A stretch of DNA of 64,000 nucleotides from Streptomyces albireticuli (GCF_021228125.1 NZ_JAJQQS010000024.1:1-64000), one strand, 5' to 3'. Positions 36,383 to 44,668 are shown, counted from the first letter of the stretch. The notes: generated by a model not told the origin, from the letters alone. A program made the numbers and translations.

Positions 36383-38800
36383 GTGGCCGTCACCACCACC
36401 GCCTCCGCCCTCCTGTGGGCCACCCTGGTCCTCACCCACCTCGACCACCCCACCTTCCAGAACATCCAGATCAGCTCCAGCCTGAGCCTGGTCCTCCTCG
36501 GCCTCGGTCTCGCCCTGCCCGGCACCGCCTTCGTCGCCCGCGGCTCCGGACGCCCCCTGGGCTGGCTCCTCCTGGGCTCCGGCTGCCTCCTCGTCCTCGA
36601 CGAAACCCTGTGGGCCCTCATCTACAGCACCGGTACCGCCCCCGGCACACCCCCGCACGACGCCGCCAAAGTCTTCGGCGTCTTCTCCTTCAACACCTTC
36701 GGCATCGCCTTCCTGACCATCCCCATGTGGCTGCCTTACGGCCGCCTGCCCGGCCGCTGGGGCCAGGCCTACGTCCTCACCGTCGCCCTCTACACCATGG
36801 CCGAACCCGCCGCCGCCCTGCGCAACGCCCTGCGCCCCCATCCCGCCGTCACCCCCCACGACCACGACGGCTGGTCCCGCGTCGCCGACCTCGTCCCCAC
36901 CTGGCTCCTGGACAGCGACCGCTGGGTCTCCCTGCTGTGCGTGACGGTCAGCCTGGCCGTCATGGCCGTGCGCTGGCTGCGCTCACCCGTCACCCAGCGC
37001 ACCTACTGGGCACTGGCCGTCCCCTACCTGCCCTGGGCCATGGTCGTCTTCTTCGACTACTTCGCCGACTTCCGCGAAGAAGTCCACCTGGCCGTCAACT
37101 TCCTCGCCGCCCTCTTCTGGCCCCTGGCCTTGCGCCACGTCCACGTCCGCCACCACACCGGCGCCCTGACCCCCGCCCCCCGCCGTGTCCTGACCGCCCT
37201 CCTCCTCACCTACGTCACCACCGCCGTCTACGGCGCCTGCGGCATCCTCCTGTCCTACGCCGCCCCCACCTCCCTGACCCCCGCGGCCCAGCTCCTGGCC
37301 GCCCTCGCCGCCGCCACCGCCACCGTGCTGCGCCCCACCCGCCGCTGGGCCGCCCGCGTTGTCGATCACTACTACTACGGTGAACGGGCCCAGCCCTACC
37401 AGGCCGTCCGTGAACTCGCCGACCGCCTCGGCCGCGCTGTCGACCCCGCCGCCGCCCCCCGCCTGCTGTGCGACACGGTCGTGCACACCCTCCAGCTGCC
37501 CGCCGCGGCCCTCCTGGTCCACACCCGCAACGGCACCCGCGAACTCGCCCGCCTGGGCACCCCCGCCCCCACCCACCGCACCGGTGAAACCGGCGAAGCC
37601 TTCCCCCTGATCTACCAGGGAGAGGAGATCGGACGCCTGCTCGTCCCGCCCCGCCCGGGCACCCTCGCCCTCGACCAGCAGGACCGCGAAGCCGTCCGCG
37701 TCCTGGCCGACCACGGCGCCCCCGCCCTCGCCTCCCTGCGCCTGTACGAGGACCTCCAGGCCAGCCGCGAGGAGATCGTCCTGGCCCGCGAGGAGGAACG
37801 CCGCAGACTCCGCCACGACCTCCACGACGGCCTCGGCCCCACCCTGTCCGCACTGCGCCTGCAGGTCGACGCCGTCCGCTCCCGCCTCACCGGAAACACC
37901 GGCACAGGCTCCGACACCGGCACAGGCTCCGGCTCCGGCACAGGCTCCGGCACCGGCACCGGCTCCAGCACAGGCACAGGCACCGGCTCCAGCACCGGCA
38001 CAGGCACCGGCTCCGGCTCCGGCACAGGCACCGGCTCCGGCTCCGGCTCCGGCACCGGCTCCAGCACAGGCACAGGCACCGGCACCGGCACCGGCACAGG
38101 CACCGGCTCCGGCTCCGGCTCCGGCTCCGGCACCGGCTCCGGCTCCGGCTCCGGCACCGGCACCGGCTCCGGCACCGGCACCGGCTCCGGCTCCGGCACA
38201 GGCTCCGGATCCGGCACTGGCTCCGGATCCGGCACTGGCTCCGGATCCGGCACTGGCACCGGTGCTGACGCCGGGGCCGGTTTGCCGCTGCGCGCCGTCT
38301 CCACCGGCATCGGCCAGGCCATCGAGGAACTGCGCCACATCACCGACGGGCTGGCCCCGGCCGCCCTGGACGGCGCCGACCTGCCGCGTGCCCTGCGTCA
38401 GCTGGCCGGGCAGCTGGCCGGGCGCACCCTGCGCATCACCGTCGCCCTGCACCCCGACCCGCTGCCGCGGCTGCCCGCGGCGGTGGAGGTCGCCGTCTAC
38501 CGCATCGCGGCCGAAGCCCTCCACAACGCCGTGCGCCACTCCCGTGCCGGTCACGCCCGCCTGTCGGTCACCGCGGGGCAGGAGGCCGTCACCACCGAGG
38601 TCCGCGATGACGGGCAGGGCTTGCCCGCCCACCGCCGCGGCCGGGGGGTGGGCCTGCGGTCGATGGCCGAGCGCGCCGAGGAACTCGGCGGCCGCCTGAC
38701 CCTGACCAGCACCGGCGAGGGCACCCTCGTACGGGCCGTCATCCCCCGCACCCCGACCGGGGTCCGCCGCCCGGACCTGCCGCCTCACAAGACCGGCTGA
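36383..38800 (+). CDS. NarL-type sensor histidine kinase with Gly-Ser/Thr insert
   Basis: From GTG 36383 the frame gives 805 residues; the real N-terminus is probably the proline-rich stretch at 36135-36382. Residues 1-330 hold about seven to eight membrane spans; a GAF-like region follows (YGERAQPYQAVRELADRLGR onward). The HisKA_3 helix EEERRRLRHDLHDGLGPTL carries the phospho-His. Right after it comes an insert of about 125 residues made of alternating Gly with Ser or Thr, then the second helix (QAIEELRHITDGLAPAALDG) and the ATPase with EALHNAVRHS, DDGQGL and GVGLRSMAERA. The domain order is that of LiaS/NarX kinases, but no response regulator gene is next to it. It lies 120 bases after the phosphatase and may share its transcript. 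Confidence 0.9.
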   Translation: MAVTTTASALLWATLVLTHLDHPTFQNIQISSSLSLVLLGLGLALPGTAFVARGSGRPLGWLLLGSGCLLVLDETLWALIYSTGTAPGTPPHDAAKVFGVFSFNTFGIAFLTIPMWLPYGRLPGRWGQAYVLTVALYTMAEPAAALRNALRPHPAVTPHDHDGWSRVADLVPTWLLDSDRWVSLLCVTVSLAVMAVRWLRSPVTQRTYWALAVPYLPWAMVVFFDYFADFREEVHLAVNFLAALFWPLALRHVHVRHHTGALTPAPRRVLTALLLTYVTTAVYGACGILLSYAAPTSLTPAAQLLAALAAATATVLRPTRRWAARVVDHYYYGERAQPYQAVRELADRLGRAVDPAAAPRLLCDTVVHTLQLPAAALLVHTRNGTRELARLGTPAPTHRTGETGEAFPLIYQGEEIGRLLVPPRPGTLALDQQDREAVRVLADHGAPALASLRLYEDLQASREEIVLAREEERRRLRHDLHDGLGPTLSALRLQVDAVRSRLTGNTGTGSDTGTGSGSGTGSGTGTGSSTGTGTGSSTGTGTGSGSGTGTGSGSGSGTGSSTGTGTGTGTGTGTGSGSGSGSGTGSGSGSGTGTGSGTGTGSGSGTGSGSGTGSGSGTGSGSGTGTGADAGAGLPLRAVSTGIGQAIEELRHITDGLAPAALDGADLPRALRQLAGQLAGRTLRITVALHPDPLPRLPAAVEVAVYRIAAEALHNAVRHSRAGHARLSVTAGQEAVTTEVRDDGQGLPAHRRGRGVGLRSMAERAEELGGRLTLTSTGEGTLVRAVIPRTPTGVRRPDLPPHKTG
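37892..38280. repeat. Hexanucleotide repeat array inside the kinase gene
   Basis: About 390 bases consist of 6-base words GGCACC, GGCTCC, GGCACA and GGATCC in mixed order, coding Gly-Thr and Gly-Ser pairs. Every word is six bases, so gain or loss of words keeps the frame. Local blocks such as GGCTCCGGATCCGGCACT recur near the end, a sign of recent duplication. Confidence 0.95.
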
Positions 38801-38890
38801 GCCCCGCCCCGCCACAAGGATCCCCAAGTCGTCCGCAAAGGGGCCGAGTTGAAGCGGGCGCGCCTCTTGCCGCCTGGCACAGTGGGCGCC

Positions 38891-39106
38891 ATGAGCAACG
38901 GCGACATCATGGGCCCCGACGCCTACCGGTCCGGCGGGCGGCCGAATCCTCCCGTGCGCTGCGTCAAGTGCAAGGGCGTCACCGTCATCACCACGCACGC
39001 CAGGAACCCGCGGACCGGGAGCGGCGAGTGGCGGCTGACCTGCCTGGAATGCCGGGTCGCCTGGCCGATGGACCAGCACGGCGGCGAGCCCGACGAATAC
39101 ATCTGA
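38891..39106 (+). CDS. Small zinc-ribbon protein
   Basis: ATG 38891 gives 71 residues. CVKCKGVTVITTHARN and a second pair in LTCLECRVAW form a CxxC...CxxC metal knuckle with a 20-30 residue spacing, as in small zinc ribbons. No other domain is present and no function can be assigned. It follows the kinase by 90 bases and may be at the end of that transcript; a C8/G8 hairpin follows its stop. Confidence 0.7.
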   Translation: MSNGDIMGPDAYRSGGRPNPPVRCVKCKGVTVITTHARNPRTGSGEWRLTCLECRVAWPMDQHGGEPDEYI

Positions 39107-39109
39107 CCA

Positions 39110-39137
39110 CCCCCCCCGGGGGGGGAGCTGGGGGGGG
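39110..39137. terminator. C8-G8-AGCT-G8 hairpin between convergent genes
   Basis: Eight C (39110-39117) are followed at once by eight G, then AGCT and a second run of eight G (39130-39137). The C run can pair with the second G run around a 12-base loop; pairing with the adjacent one would leave no loop. It lies between the zinc-ribbon gene and the convergent ArsR-type regulator and probably ends both. Confidence 0.6.
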
Positions 39138-39150
39138 TGAGGAAGTGCTG

Positions 39151-40275
39151 TCAGCGCAGCACGCCCTCCAGGAAATCGCTGCTCAGCCGCGATACCGCTC
39201 TCACGTCCAGCTGATACAGCACATACCGGCCACGGCGCCGTGTGACGATCAGCCCCGCCTTCTTCAGCACCGACAGGTGCCGTGAGACCTCCGGTGCGCT
39301 CAGGCCGAGGATGTTCGCCAGTTCTCCCGTGGTGTGCGGGGAGCGGGCCGTGCTGCGGCACAGCTGCATCCGCACCGGGTGGGCCAGCGCCTCCAGGCGC
39401 AGCTTGAGGACCTCTACCGAGGCGGGTGCGGGCAGCTCCGGCGTGCCGAGGGGGTAGTGGACGACCGGGCGCCAGCCCGGCCGGTGCAGGATCATCAGGT
39501 GCGGCCAGGCGAAGTGCGAGGGGACGAATGTCAGCCCCGCTCCCACGGCCGTATCGACTGCCGTGGCCTGGCAGTCCGCCAGCTTGTCCGCCCGGATCCG
39601 CCGTCCGCCGGCGTCCTCTTCCAGCACCATCGCGGGCGAGACCGCTCTCAGTGCCTCGGCCAGCCCTTTACGGCGCAGCAGCTCCGTTTTGTGCCGGACG
39701 TCGGCGGCCAGTACCCCCCGCACCCGCTGCCAGACGTCCGCGAAGAACGCCTCGTCGCAGTCCTCGACCAGCCGCCGCACCCATGCCCGCACCGCGGTGG
39801 GGTCCTTCAGCAGCCGCCCGGTGAACTCCCACTGCTGCGGGCCGCGGGCCGCGGCCAGCTCCAGCGCCCGGGCCCGGGCCCCGGCGTCCGTCAGCGGGGA
39901 CGGGCCGCCGGTGGCGTAGGTGGCCAGGGAGGCGAACTCCAGCGCCGCCGAGACGAACTGCTCGTCGTCCAGCCGGTCCAGCAGGTCCAGGTCCTGCGCG
40001 AGCGTCGCCCCGGCCCGCCCCTGGCCGCCGCGCACCCCCGCGAAGGGCATGAACAGGTCGGAGAAGGTGTTGCGCCACAGGAAATCGGCCTCGTGGAGCC
40101 GCCCCGCCAGATCCCGGCCGAGCGAGGCGGCCGTCGCCGAGGCCCAGCCGCGCAGCCCCGGGTGGTGCTCCGGCTCGGACAGGGCGTGCAGTGCCAGGTT
40201 CAGCTCGGCCAGCGGCGACGTCTCGAAGACGATGCGCTCCTGCGGCAGCCCCGCGATGTCGATGCTCACGCTCAT
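39151..40275 (-). CDS. DUF5937-ArsR family transcriptional regulator
   Basis: This 374-residue protein starts at ATG 40275 (MSVSIDIAGLPQERIVFETS). The long N-terminal part (HALSEPEHHPGLRGWA, LHEADFLWRNTFSDLFMP) is the DUF5937 pattern. The last 85 residues are an ArsR winged helix (ALAHPVRMQLCR, TTGELANILGLSAPEVSRHL, KKAGLIVTRRRGRYVLYQLD). The ligand of the N-terminal domain is unknown, and no metal-binding Cys pair is seen in the helix. It is divergent from the small-protein module at 40491-41116, which is its most likely neighbour target. Confidence 0.88.
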   Translation of the reverse strand: MSVSIDIAGLPQERIVFETSPLAELNLALHALSEPEHHPGLRGWASATAASLGRDLAGRLHEADFLWRNTFSDLFMPFAGVRGGQGRAGATLAQDLDLLDRLDDEQFVSAALEFASLATYATGGPSPLTDAGARARALELAAARGPQQWEFTGRLLKDPTAVRAWVRRLVEDCDEAFFADVWQRVRGVLAADVRHKTELLRRKGLAEALRAVSPAMVLEEDAGGRRIRADKLADCQATAVDTAVGAGLTFVPSHFAWPHLMILHRPGWRPVVHYPLGTPELPAPASVEVLKLRLEALAHPVRMQLCRSTARSPHTTGELANILGLSAPEVSRHLSVLKKAGLIVTRRRGRYVLYQLDVRAVSRLSSDFLEGVLR

Positions 40276-40490
40276 CCCCCTATCGTGCCTGCCCACCACC
40301 CCCTGGCCCGCACCGATTGACGCCCCGCGCCAATCCACCCGGACGGCGAACCCGCAGATCAGACGGTTGTCCCAGACCAGGGAGTACCGCCGCCGGACCC
40401 CCGGCACCTGCGGCGCGCAGCCCCGCCGCGGGTCGACCGGAGAGGGCCGGAAGGGGCAGACTCGGGGCAGACGGAAAGGGGCACACACCG

Positions 40491-40796
40491 ATGGGCGTAC
40501 AACCCGTGCACTACGGCGCCGGCGGGAGCGGGGCGCCGTCGGTCCCACGCACCCAGAACGGGGTGGCGGAGGCGCTGCCGCCGGCGGACCGGATGGAGTT
40601 CTACCGGGAGATGGGGCAGGCCGACGAGCACGAACTGCTGGGCGTGCTGCGCCGGTGGTGGCTGCGGGCCACGATGTACGCCGACCCGCTGCCGGAGCCA
40701 CTGCGTACCGCTGCCGAGAACGGGACGGCTCCTGGGCGTCCGGCGGCCGTGGTCCTGCGTGAGGCCCAGGCGGCGCGTGAGGCTGACAGCCGGTGA
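40491..40796 (+). CDS. Small hypothetical protein, first of an overlapping pair
   Basis: This 101-residue protein starts at ATG 40491. The middle part MEFYREMGQADEHELLGVLR and RRWWLRATMYADPLPEP is helical and charged, recalling the 'LRRWWLRA' core of small Streptomyces proteins next to toxin-like genes (DUF6247 type). The stop overlaps the next start by GTGA, so the two are translationally coupled. It could be an antitoxin-like partner, but no DNA-binding motif is visible. Confidence 0.6.
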   Translation: MGVQPVHYGAGGSGAPSVPRTQNGVAEALPPADRMEFYREMGQADEHELLGVLRRWWLRATMYADPLPEPLRTAAENGTAPGRPAAVVLREAQAAREADSR

Positions 40797-41116
40797 GCGA
40801 CGAGCATGCCCAGTGGGAGGGAGACGGTGAGGAGGAGGACCGTATCCGGCTCGCCCCGGCCGTCTTCCCCCTGCTCGCCCCTGAAGTGTCGGCCTCGGTG
40901 TTCTCCGCGGTGATGAGCCTGATGGCCGAGCTGCGTGAGCATCCGGTTCCCCCGCTCGCGCATCCGGTTCCCGGGCGCCCGGGCTGGTTCTCGGTACCGC
41001 TGGCACGGGACATCGGCCTCGCCGAGTACCACGTGCGCAAGGGCGAGCCGGGCGACGACGGCCCGCGCGTCTACGTGGCACGGATCGTGATCTCGGACGA
41101 CTGGCCCGACTTCTGA
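40793..41116 (+). CDS. Small hypothetical protein, second of an overlapping pair
   Basis: GTG 40793 gives 107 residues. An acidic lead is followed by a helix (FSAVMSLMAELREHPVPPLA) and a compact end, GWFSVPLARDIGLAEYHVRK then VYVARIVISDDWPDF. The C-terminal strand-like pattern is a little like RelE/ParE toxins, but the conserved catalytic residues cannot be confirmed by eye. Expressed together with the preceding gene. Function unknown. Confidence 0.6.
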   Translation: MSDEHAQWEGDGEEEDRIRLAPAVFPLLAPEVSASVFSAVMSLMAELREHPVPPLAHPVPGRPGWFSVPLARDIGLAEYHVRKGEPGDDGPRVYVARIVISDDWPDF

Positions 41117-41539
41117 TCCAGGGCGCGGTGGCCGGCTCCGGGAGGCGCCCGCAAGGCAGTACCACTCCCGGTACTCCGCCCACTGGAGCGCCGGCCCGGC
41201 TCCTGCCCGGCGGCATCGGGGCCGAAGGCGAACTCAGGGGTACGGAAGAACGCCGTACGACGGATCCCGGCCGGGGGCGGATCTCCCGGGCCCCGCACGC
41301 GTACACCCCGGCGCCCCTTAAGGAGTTCGGTGAACCGCACCGCGGCTACCGCCGCCTCACCGGGCAGCGCCTCCTCCTTACCGAAGGCGTGACCGGTGCG
41401 TGTCACCGTCTCGCACACCCCCTGCCGGGCATCCTTCCCGCCGCCCGCGCACGGGCGGCGACCAGGACCCCGGGTACGGGGCGGAGTACGGGGCGGGCCC
41501 GCCGCACCGCCGCGCGGGGGCGCGCACTAGCGTGAGGCC
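41117..41539. other. Gene-free stretch
   Basis: About 420 GC-rich bases. A 115-residue minus-strand frame covers part of it but has Arg/Gly/Pro-rich content and no ribosome site. I see no RNA gene or repeat here. The promoter of the lipoprotein gene at 41540 should lie at its right end. Confidence 0.35.
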
Positions 41540-42331
41540 ATGTCCCGACGACACTCCCGCCGAAGCGCGCGCGGGGCCCTGGCCGCGGTGGCGCTGCTGC
41601 TGACCGCCGGATGCGCGAGCGCCCCCGGTGCCCCGGCCTCCCCGGACGCGGCGGACCTCCGCAGGGAGGCGTCGGCGCCGGCCGCCGCGCAGGCCCGGGC
41701 GGCCGGCGCCGGGGAGACGGGGGCGGCGGCCGGGGCCTTCCGGCGGCGTGTCCCCGCGCTGGTCTTCCACCGGCAGGCGGAGCGGGATGTGTGCGAGGCG
41801 GGGGAGAAGGACACCTTCCAGCACGGCCGTGACACCTTCCGGTTCCGCTGCACCCGCATGCTCCTGCTGTACTTCGGGGCCACCGGCGCGGTCGAGGACC
41901 GGATCCGGGAGGCGGACGCGGCCGTCACCGCGCTCGTCCGCGAACGCACCGGCGACGCGCCGCGCACCGACCGGCCGACGCAGACGCCGGCCGCGGCCCT
42001 GCGTTTCTACACACCCGAAGGCAAGGGCGGTCCCGCGCCGTCGCTGGCCTACCGCTGGTCGGCCGGGGGCCGTGGCGCGCAGCACGCCGTCACCGCGCGG
42101 GTGGACTGGCAGGACCCGCTCCAGGACAAGGCCGGCTTCTTTCTGGACGCCCCGGGCGGCGCCGGCGGGTTCTGCGAGGAGAGTACGGGCGGGCCCGTAC
42201 CGCCCCGGGTGATAGTGGGGGAGTGCCGGCCCGTCGACCAGAAGACCGAGACGGCCCGCGTCCGCGCCCGGCACCCCTACGCGTTCAGGCTGACCCTGGA
42301 GGACACCTACTACGAGCTCGGCTGGGACTGA
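41540..42331 (+). CDS. Secreted lipoprotein of unknown function
   Basis: This 263-residue protein starts at ATG 41540. A basic start (MSRRHSRRSARG), a hydrophobic stretch and the lipobox LTAGC (Cys about 25) give a lipoprotein attached to the outer face of the membrane. An Ala-rich tether of about 40 residues leads to a soluble domain with conserved-looking DVCEAGEKDTFQHGRDTF, FRFRCTRMLLLYFGATGAVE and a Cys pair. I do not recognise the domain. Monocistronic. Confidence 0.82.
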   Translation: MSRRHSRRSARGALAAVALLLTAGCASAPGAPASPDAADLRREASAPAAAQARAAGAGETGAAAGAFRRRVPALVFHRQAERDVCEAGEKDTFQHGRDTFRFRCTRMLLLYFGATGAVEDRIREADAAVTALVRERTGDAPRTDRPTQTPAAALRFYTPEGKGGPAPSLAYRWSAGGRGAQHAVTARVDWQDPLQDKAGFFLDAPGGAGGFCEESTGGPVPPRVIVGECRPVDQKTETARVRARHPYAFRLTLEDTYYELGWD

Positions 42332-42492
42332 AGGGCGGCCGCCGGGCGCGCGGGGTTCGCTCTCCGGCGTGCCCGGTCTTCCGGTTCCGTGTGCCGCCGT
42401 TACCGGATCCGGTACCGTGAGGGGCATGAACAGGCCCCCGCCCAGGGCCGGGAAACCATAGGCGGGAGCCTGCGGTCGAAACCGAGGGAATC

Positions 42493-42523
42493 GACCTGAG
42501 CCTCATGTACCGGGGCTCAGGTC
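42493..42523. terminator. Perfect 10-bp stem at the end of the 32-residue gene
   Basis: GACCTGAGCC (42493-42502) and GGCTCAGGTC (42514-42523) are exact complements around an 11-base loop. The stem touches the stop codon of the minus-strand gene at 42522-42620 and would end its transcript. Confidence 0.65.
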
Positions 42524-42620
42524 AGCCCTTGAGCCACCTCCCCAGCTTCCACGCGGCGCGGACCAGAAGGTCCTCGCAACGCTGCCGGATCGACGGCTTC
42601 GGCTTCTTCCGACGCCCCAT
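42522..42620 (-). CDS. 32-residue cationic micro-protein
   Basis: ATG 42620 has an ideal GGGGAGG site five bases upstream. The product begins MGRRKKPKPSIRQRC and ends WKLGRWLKG. It has 13 Lys or Arg and only 2 acidic residues, one Cys, and a C-terminal half (EDLLVRAAWKLGRWLKG) that forms an amphipathic helix by eye. It could be a membrane-active or nucleic-acid-binding peptide. A terminator-like stem follows at once. The strong ribosome site, the composition and the stem are the evidence that it is a real gene. Confidence 0.55.
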   Translation of the reverse strand: MGRRKKPKPSIRQRCEDLLVRAAWKLGRWLKG

Positions 42621-42885
42621 GGGCGCCTCCCCTCAGACCGGCCGCCGAGATCCCGGTCGACGGCCTTCCTCAGGGTCGGGCCGGGCCCGAGGGCCGGGGA
42701 CCGGGGACGATCCATGAGGGGAGGCGCACCGCAGTGCGCCCCGCCACTCTACTGCGGCAACCCGCGTAAGGGATCAGTGTTTTGGGGACTTCCGGAGCGC
42801 CGGCCCGGGCAGAGGCGCCGGCCACCGGCCGCCGGTGCGCGGGAGATACGTGAGGCCCGGCCGCACCCCCGTTCCTCCCGGCGCC

Positions 42886-43521
42886 TCACGCGGGCGCGTA
42901 GTTTCCGAGGGAGGGCTGGAGCAGGCCGAAGACGCGGGTGGCGTCCTCGGTGACGAGCGCGGCGATCTCCTGCGGGGGCCGGCCGGCCAGGGTGAGTTCC
43001 TGGATGCGCCCGAACAGGACGCGGTGGGCCGCGCCGAGCTGTGCGGCGGCCGCGCGGGGCGTGATGTCGTCGCCGGCCGCGCCGGTGGTCTCGGCCAGGG
43101 CGCGGGCGAGGGACTCCTCGCGCAGGTCGTGCAGGTCGCGCAGGCGGGTGGTGAGGGTGGGGCTGTCGGCGATCATGCGGGTGAAGGCGGGGCCGGCGAA
43201 CCCGGCGACGGGGTCCTGGCGCCCGGCGGCGTCGAGGAAGTCGCGGCGCAGGGCGGCGAGCGCCGTCTCCCCGGGGGCCCGGCCGGCCAGGGCGCGGGCG
43301 AGGCCGGCGGTGAACTCCTCGTGGTGGTCGAAGGCCAGGTCCTCCTTGCGCGGGAAGTAGTTGGTGACCGTCTTCTTGGCCACGCGGGCGGCGTCGGCGA
43401 TGTCGCTGATCGTCGTCTGCTCGAAGCCCTGCCGCAGGAACAGGCGGGTCGCGTGGTCGGAGATCAGCTGCCGGGTCTCGCGCTTCTTGGACTCCCGGAG
43501 CCCTGTCGGTTCGGTGCTCAT
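42886..43521 (-). CDS. TetR family transcriptional regulator
   Basis: This 211-residue protein starts at ATG 43521. The N-terminal helix-turn-helix is classical: RQLISDHATRLFLRQGFEQT, TISDIADAARVAKKTVTNYF and PRKEDLAF. The C-terminal ligand domain (residues 70-205) is Ala/Leu-rich with no recognisable specificity. The base sequence just upstream (GTTACATCCGTGGCAAC, 43528-43544) is an imperfect inverted repeat in a less GC-rich stretch, a likely own operator. No divergent target gene sits directly upstream, so self-regulation or a distant target is likely. Confidence 0.92.
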   Translation of the reverse strand: MSTEPTGLRESKKRETRQLISDHATRLFLRQGFEQTTISDIADAARVAKKTVTNYFPRKEDLAFDHHEEFTAGLARALAGRAPGETALAALRRDFLDAAGRQDPVAGFAGPAFTRMIADSPTLTTRLRDLHDLREESLARALAETTGAAGDDITPRAAAAQLGAAHRVLFGRIQELTLAGRPPQEIAALVTEDATRVFGLLQPSLGNYAPA

Positions 43522-43666
43522 GAGGTAAATGTTACATCCGTGGCAACTTTGCGCTTGACGCACAACGCTTGCCCGGACCCGGACCGGACCCTGTCCGCCC
43601 CCGGCCCCTTCCTGCCCCGGCCCGTGTGTCACCGGCCCGTGCGTCACCCGCCGCCGCCCCGGGGCC

Positions 43667-43700
43667 TGCCCGCTCCCGGCACCCCTGCCGGGAGCGGGCA
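43667..43700. terminator. Perfect 15-bp stem terminator
   Basis: TGCCCGCTCCCGGCA (43667-43681) and its exact complement (43686-43700) flank a CCCC loop. It lies 19 bases after the stop of the minus-strand secreted-protein gene and ends that transcript. Confidence 0.9.
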
Positions 43701-43718
43701 GACCCGGGGCGGCACCCC

Positions 43719-44033
43719 TCACCGGCCGAACTTCACACTCCCGAACGCGGAACCACGCGGAGCCTGCCCCCCGGGCACCAGGCGCAGCGCCGTGCCGTTG
43801 CACTTCTTCCCCTTGTAGACGGTCGCCGGCACCCCCGTCCCGTTGTGCGCGCCCCGGGCCTCCTGGCTCATCGTCAGGCACTTGCCGTCCGGCGGGTTGT
43901 CGACGAAGAAGGGCTTGCCCTTGGGGCCCACCCAGGAGAACGACCCCTTCGCGGCGACCGCCGTGCCCGTGGGCAGGGCCACGGCGAGGGCGAGGCCCGC
44001 GAGAGCGGCGATCACAGGACGGAAAAGACGCAT
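43719..44033 (-). CDS. Small secreted protein with two cysteines
   Basis: ATG 44033 follows AAAGGA; GTG 44036 is an equally good start. The signal peptide MRLFRPVIAALAGLALAVAL ends near TAVAA. The mature part is about 78 residues, rich in Gly and Lys, with FSWVGPKGKPFFVDNPPDGK and two Cys (DGKCLTM and GKKCNGT) that may form one disulfide. This composition is common among small extracellular Streptomyces proteins of unknown role. Confidence 0.8.
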   Translation of the reverse strand: MRLFRPVIAALAGLALAVALPTGTAVAAKGSFSWVGPKGKPFFVDNPPDGKCLTMSQEARGAHNGTGVPATVYKGKKCNGTALRLVPGGQAPRGSAFGSVKFGR

Positions 44034-44308
44034 CACTGATCCTTTATCTCGATATCACTCGATGGCGAAGGAATGAGGCGAAAGCCTCTTCACGGTCAAC
44101 GACGCTCGGCCCGGCGCGACACGCGACACGCCCTACGCCATCCGCGTCACCGACAGGACCCCGGCAGGACCCCGCCAGGACCCCGATGGGGCCGCGCTCC
44201 CATGCGCCCGGGACACGGGCCCTCCTACGTTGGGAATCCGGCGCTCCACCACCAGCGCCCCGCACACCGGCGGGGCCGGGAGCCCGGCACAGGAGAGGAA
44301 CACCCCTC

Positions 44309-44587
44309 ATGAACACACGCACACTGCGGACCGCCCCGGCGATCGCCCTGGCCGCGGCAGGCCTCCTGCTGGGCGGCGCGGCGGGAGCGGCGGTCGCCGC
44401 CCCGCAGCAGGACACCGCGAGCGCGAGCGCCACGGCGCTCCAGGAGCGGCCGTCAGGCAAGTACGGCCCGTACTCCTCCTACAAGTCCTGCTACAAGGCG
44501 GGAGAACGCGGGAAGGACCACGGGCGCTGGCACCACTTCGTCTGCAAGAACGAACACCACAAGTGGTGGCTGTACACCTACCGCTGA
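44309..44587 (+). CDS. Small secreted basic protein
   Basis: ATG 44309 is preceded by AGGAGAGGAA. The 92 residues comprise a signal peptide (MNTRTLRTAPAIALAAAGLL ... AVAA) and a mature part ending SYKSCYKAGERGKDHGRWHH and FVCKNEHHKWWLYTYR. The two Cys and dense His/Lys/Trp/Tyr content suggest a compact exported peptide of about 62 residues, perhaps metal- or wall-binding. It has its own structured terminator downstream. I do not recognise a named family. Confidence 0.8.
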   Translation: MNTRTLRTAPAIALAAAGLLLGGAAGAAVAAPQQDTASASATALQERPSGKYGPYSSYKSCYKAGERGKDHGRWHHFVCKNEHHKWWLYTYR

Positions 44588-44607
44588 CAGCACGGGCAGG
44601 CACACCG

Positions 44608-44668
44608 GCCGGGCCCGGGACACCGCGACGCACCCCCGCGGGGGCGCACGGGACACCCCGGGCCCGGC
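44608..44668. terminator. Nested GC hairpin terminator
   Basis: GCCGGGCCCGGG (44608-44619) and CCCGGGCCCGGC (44657-44668) pair perfectly. The enclosed 37 bases contain a second self-complementary CCCCCGCGGGGG. It follows the small secreted protein gene. Confidence 0.75.
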
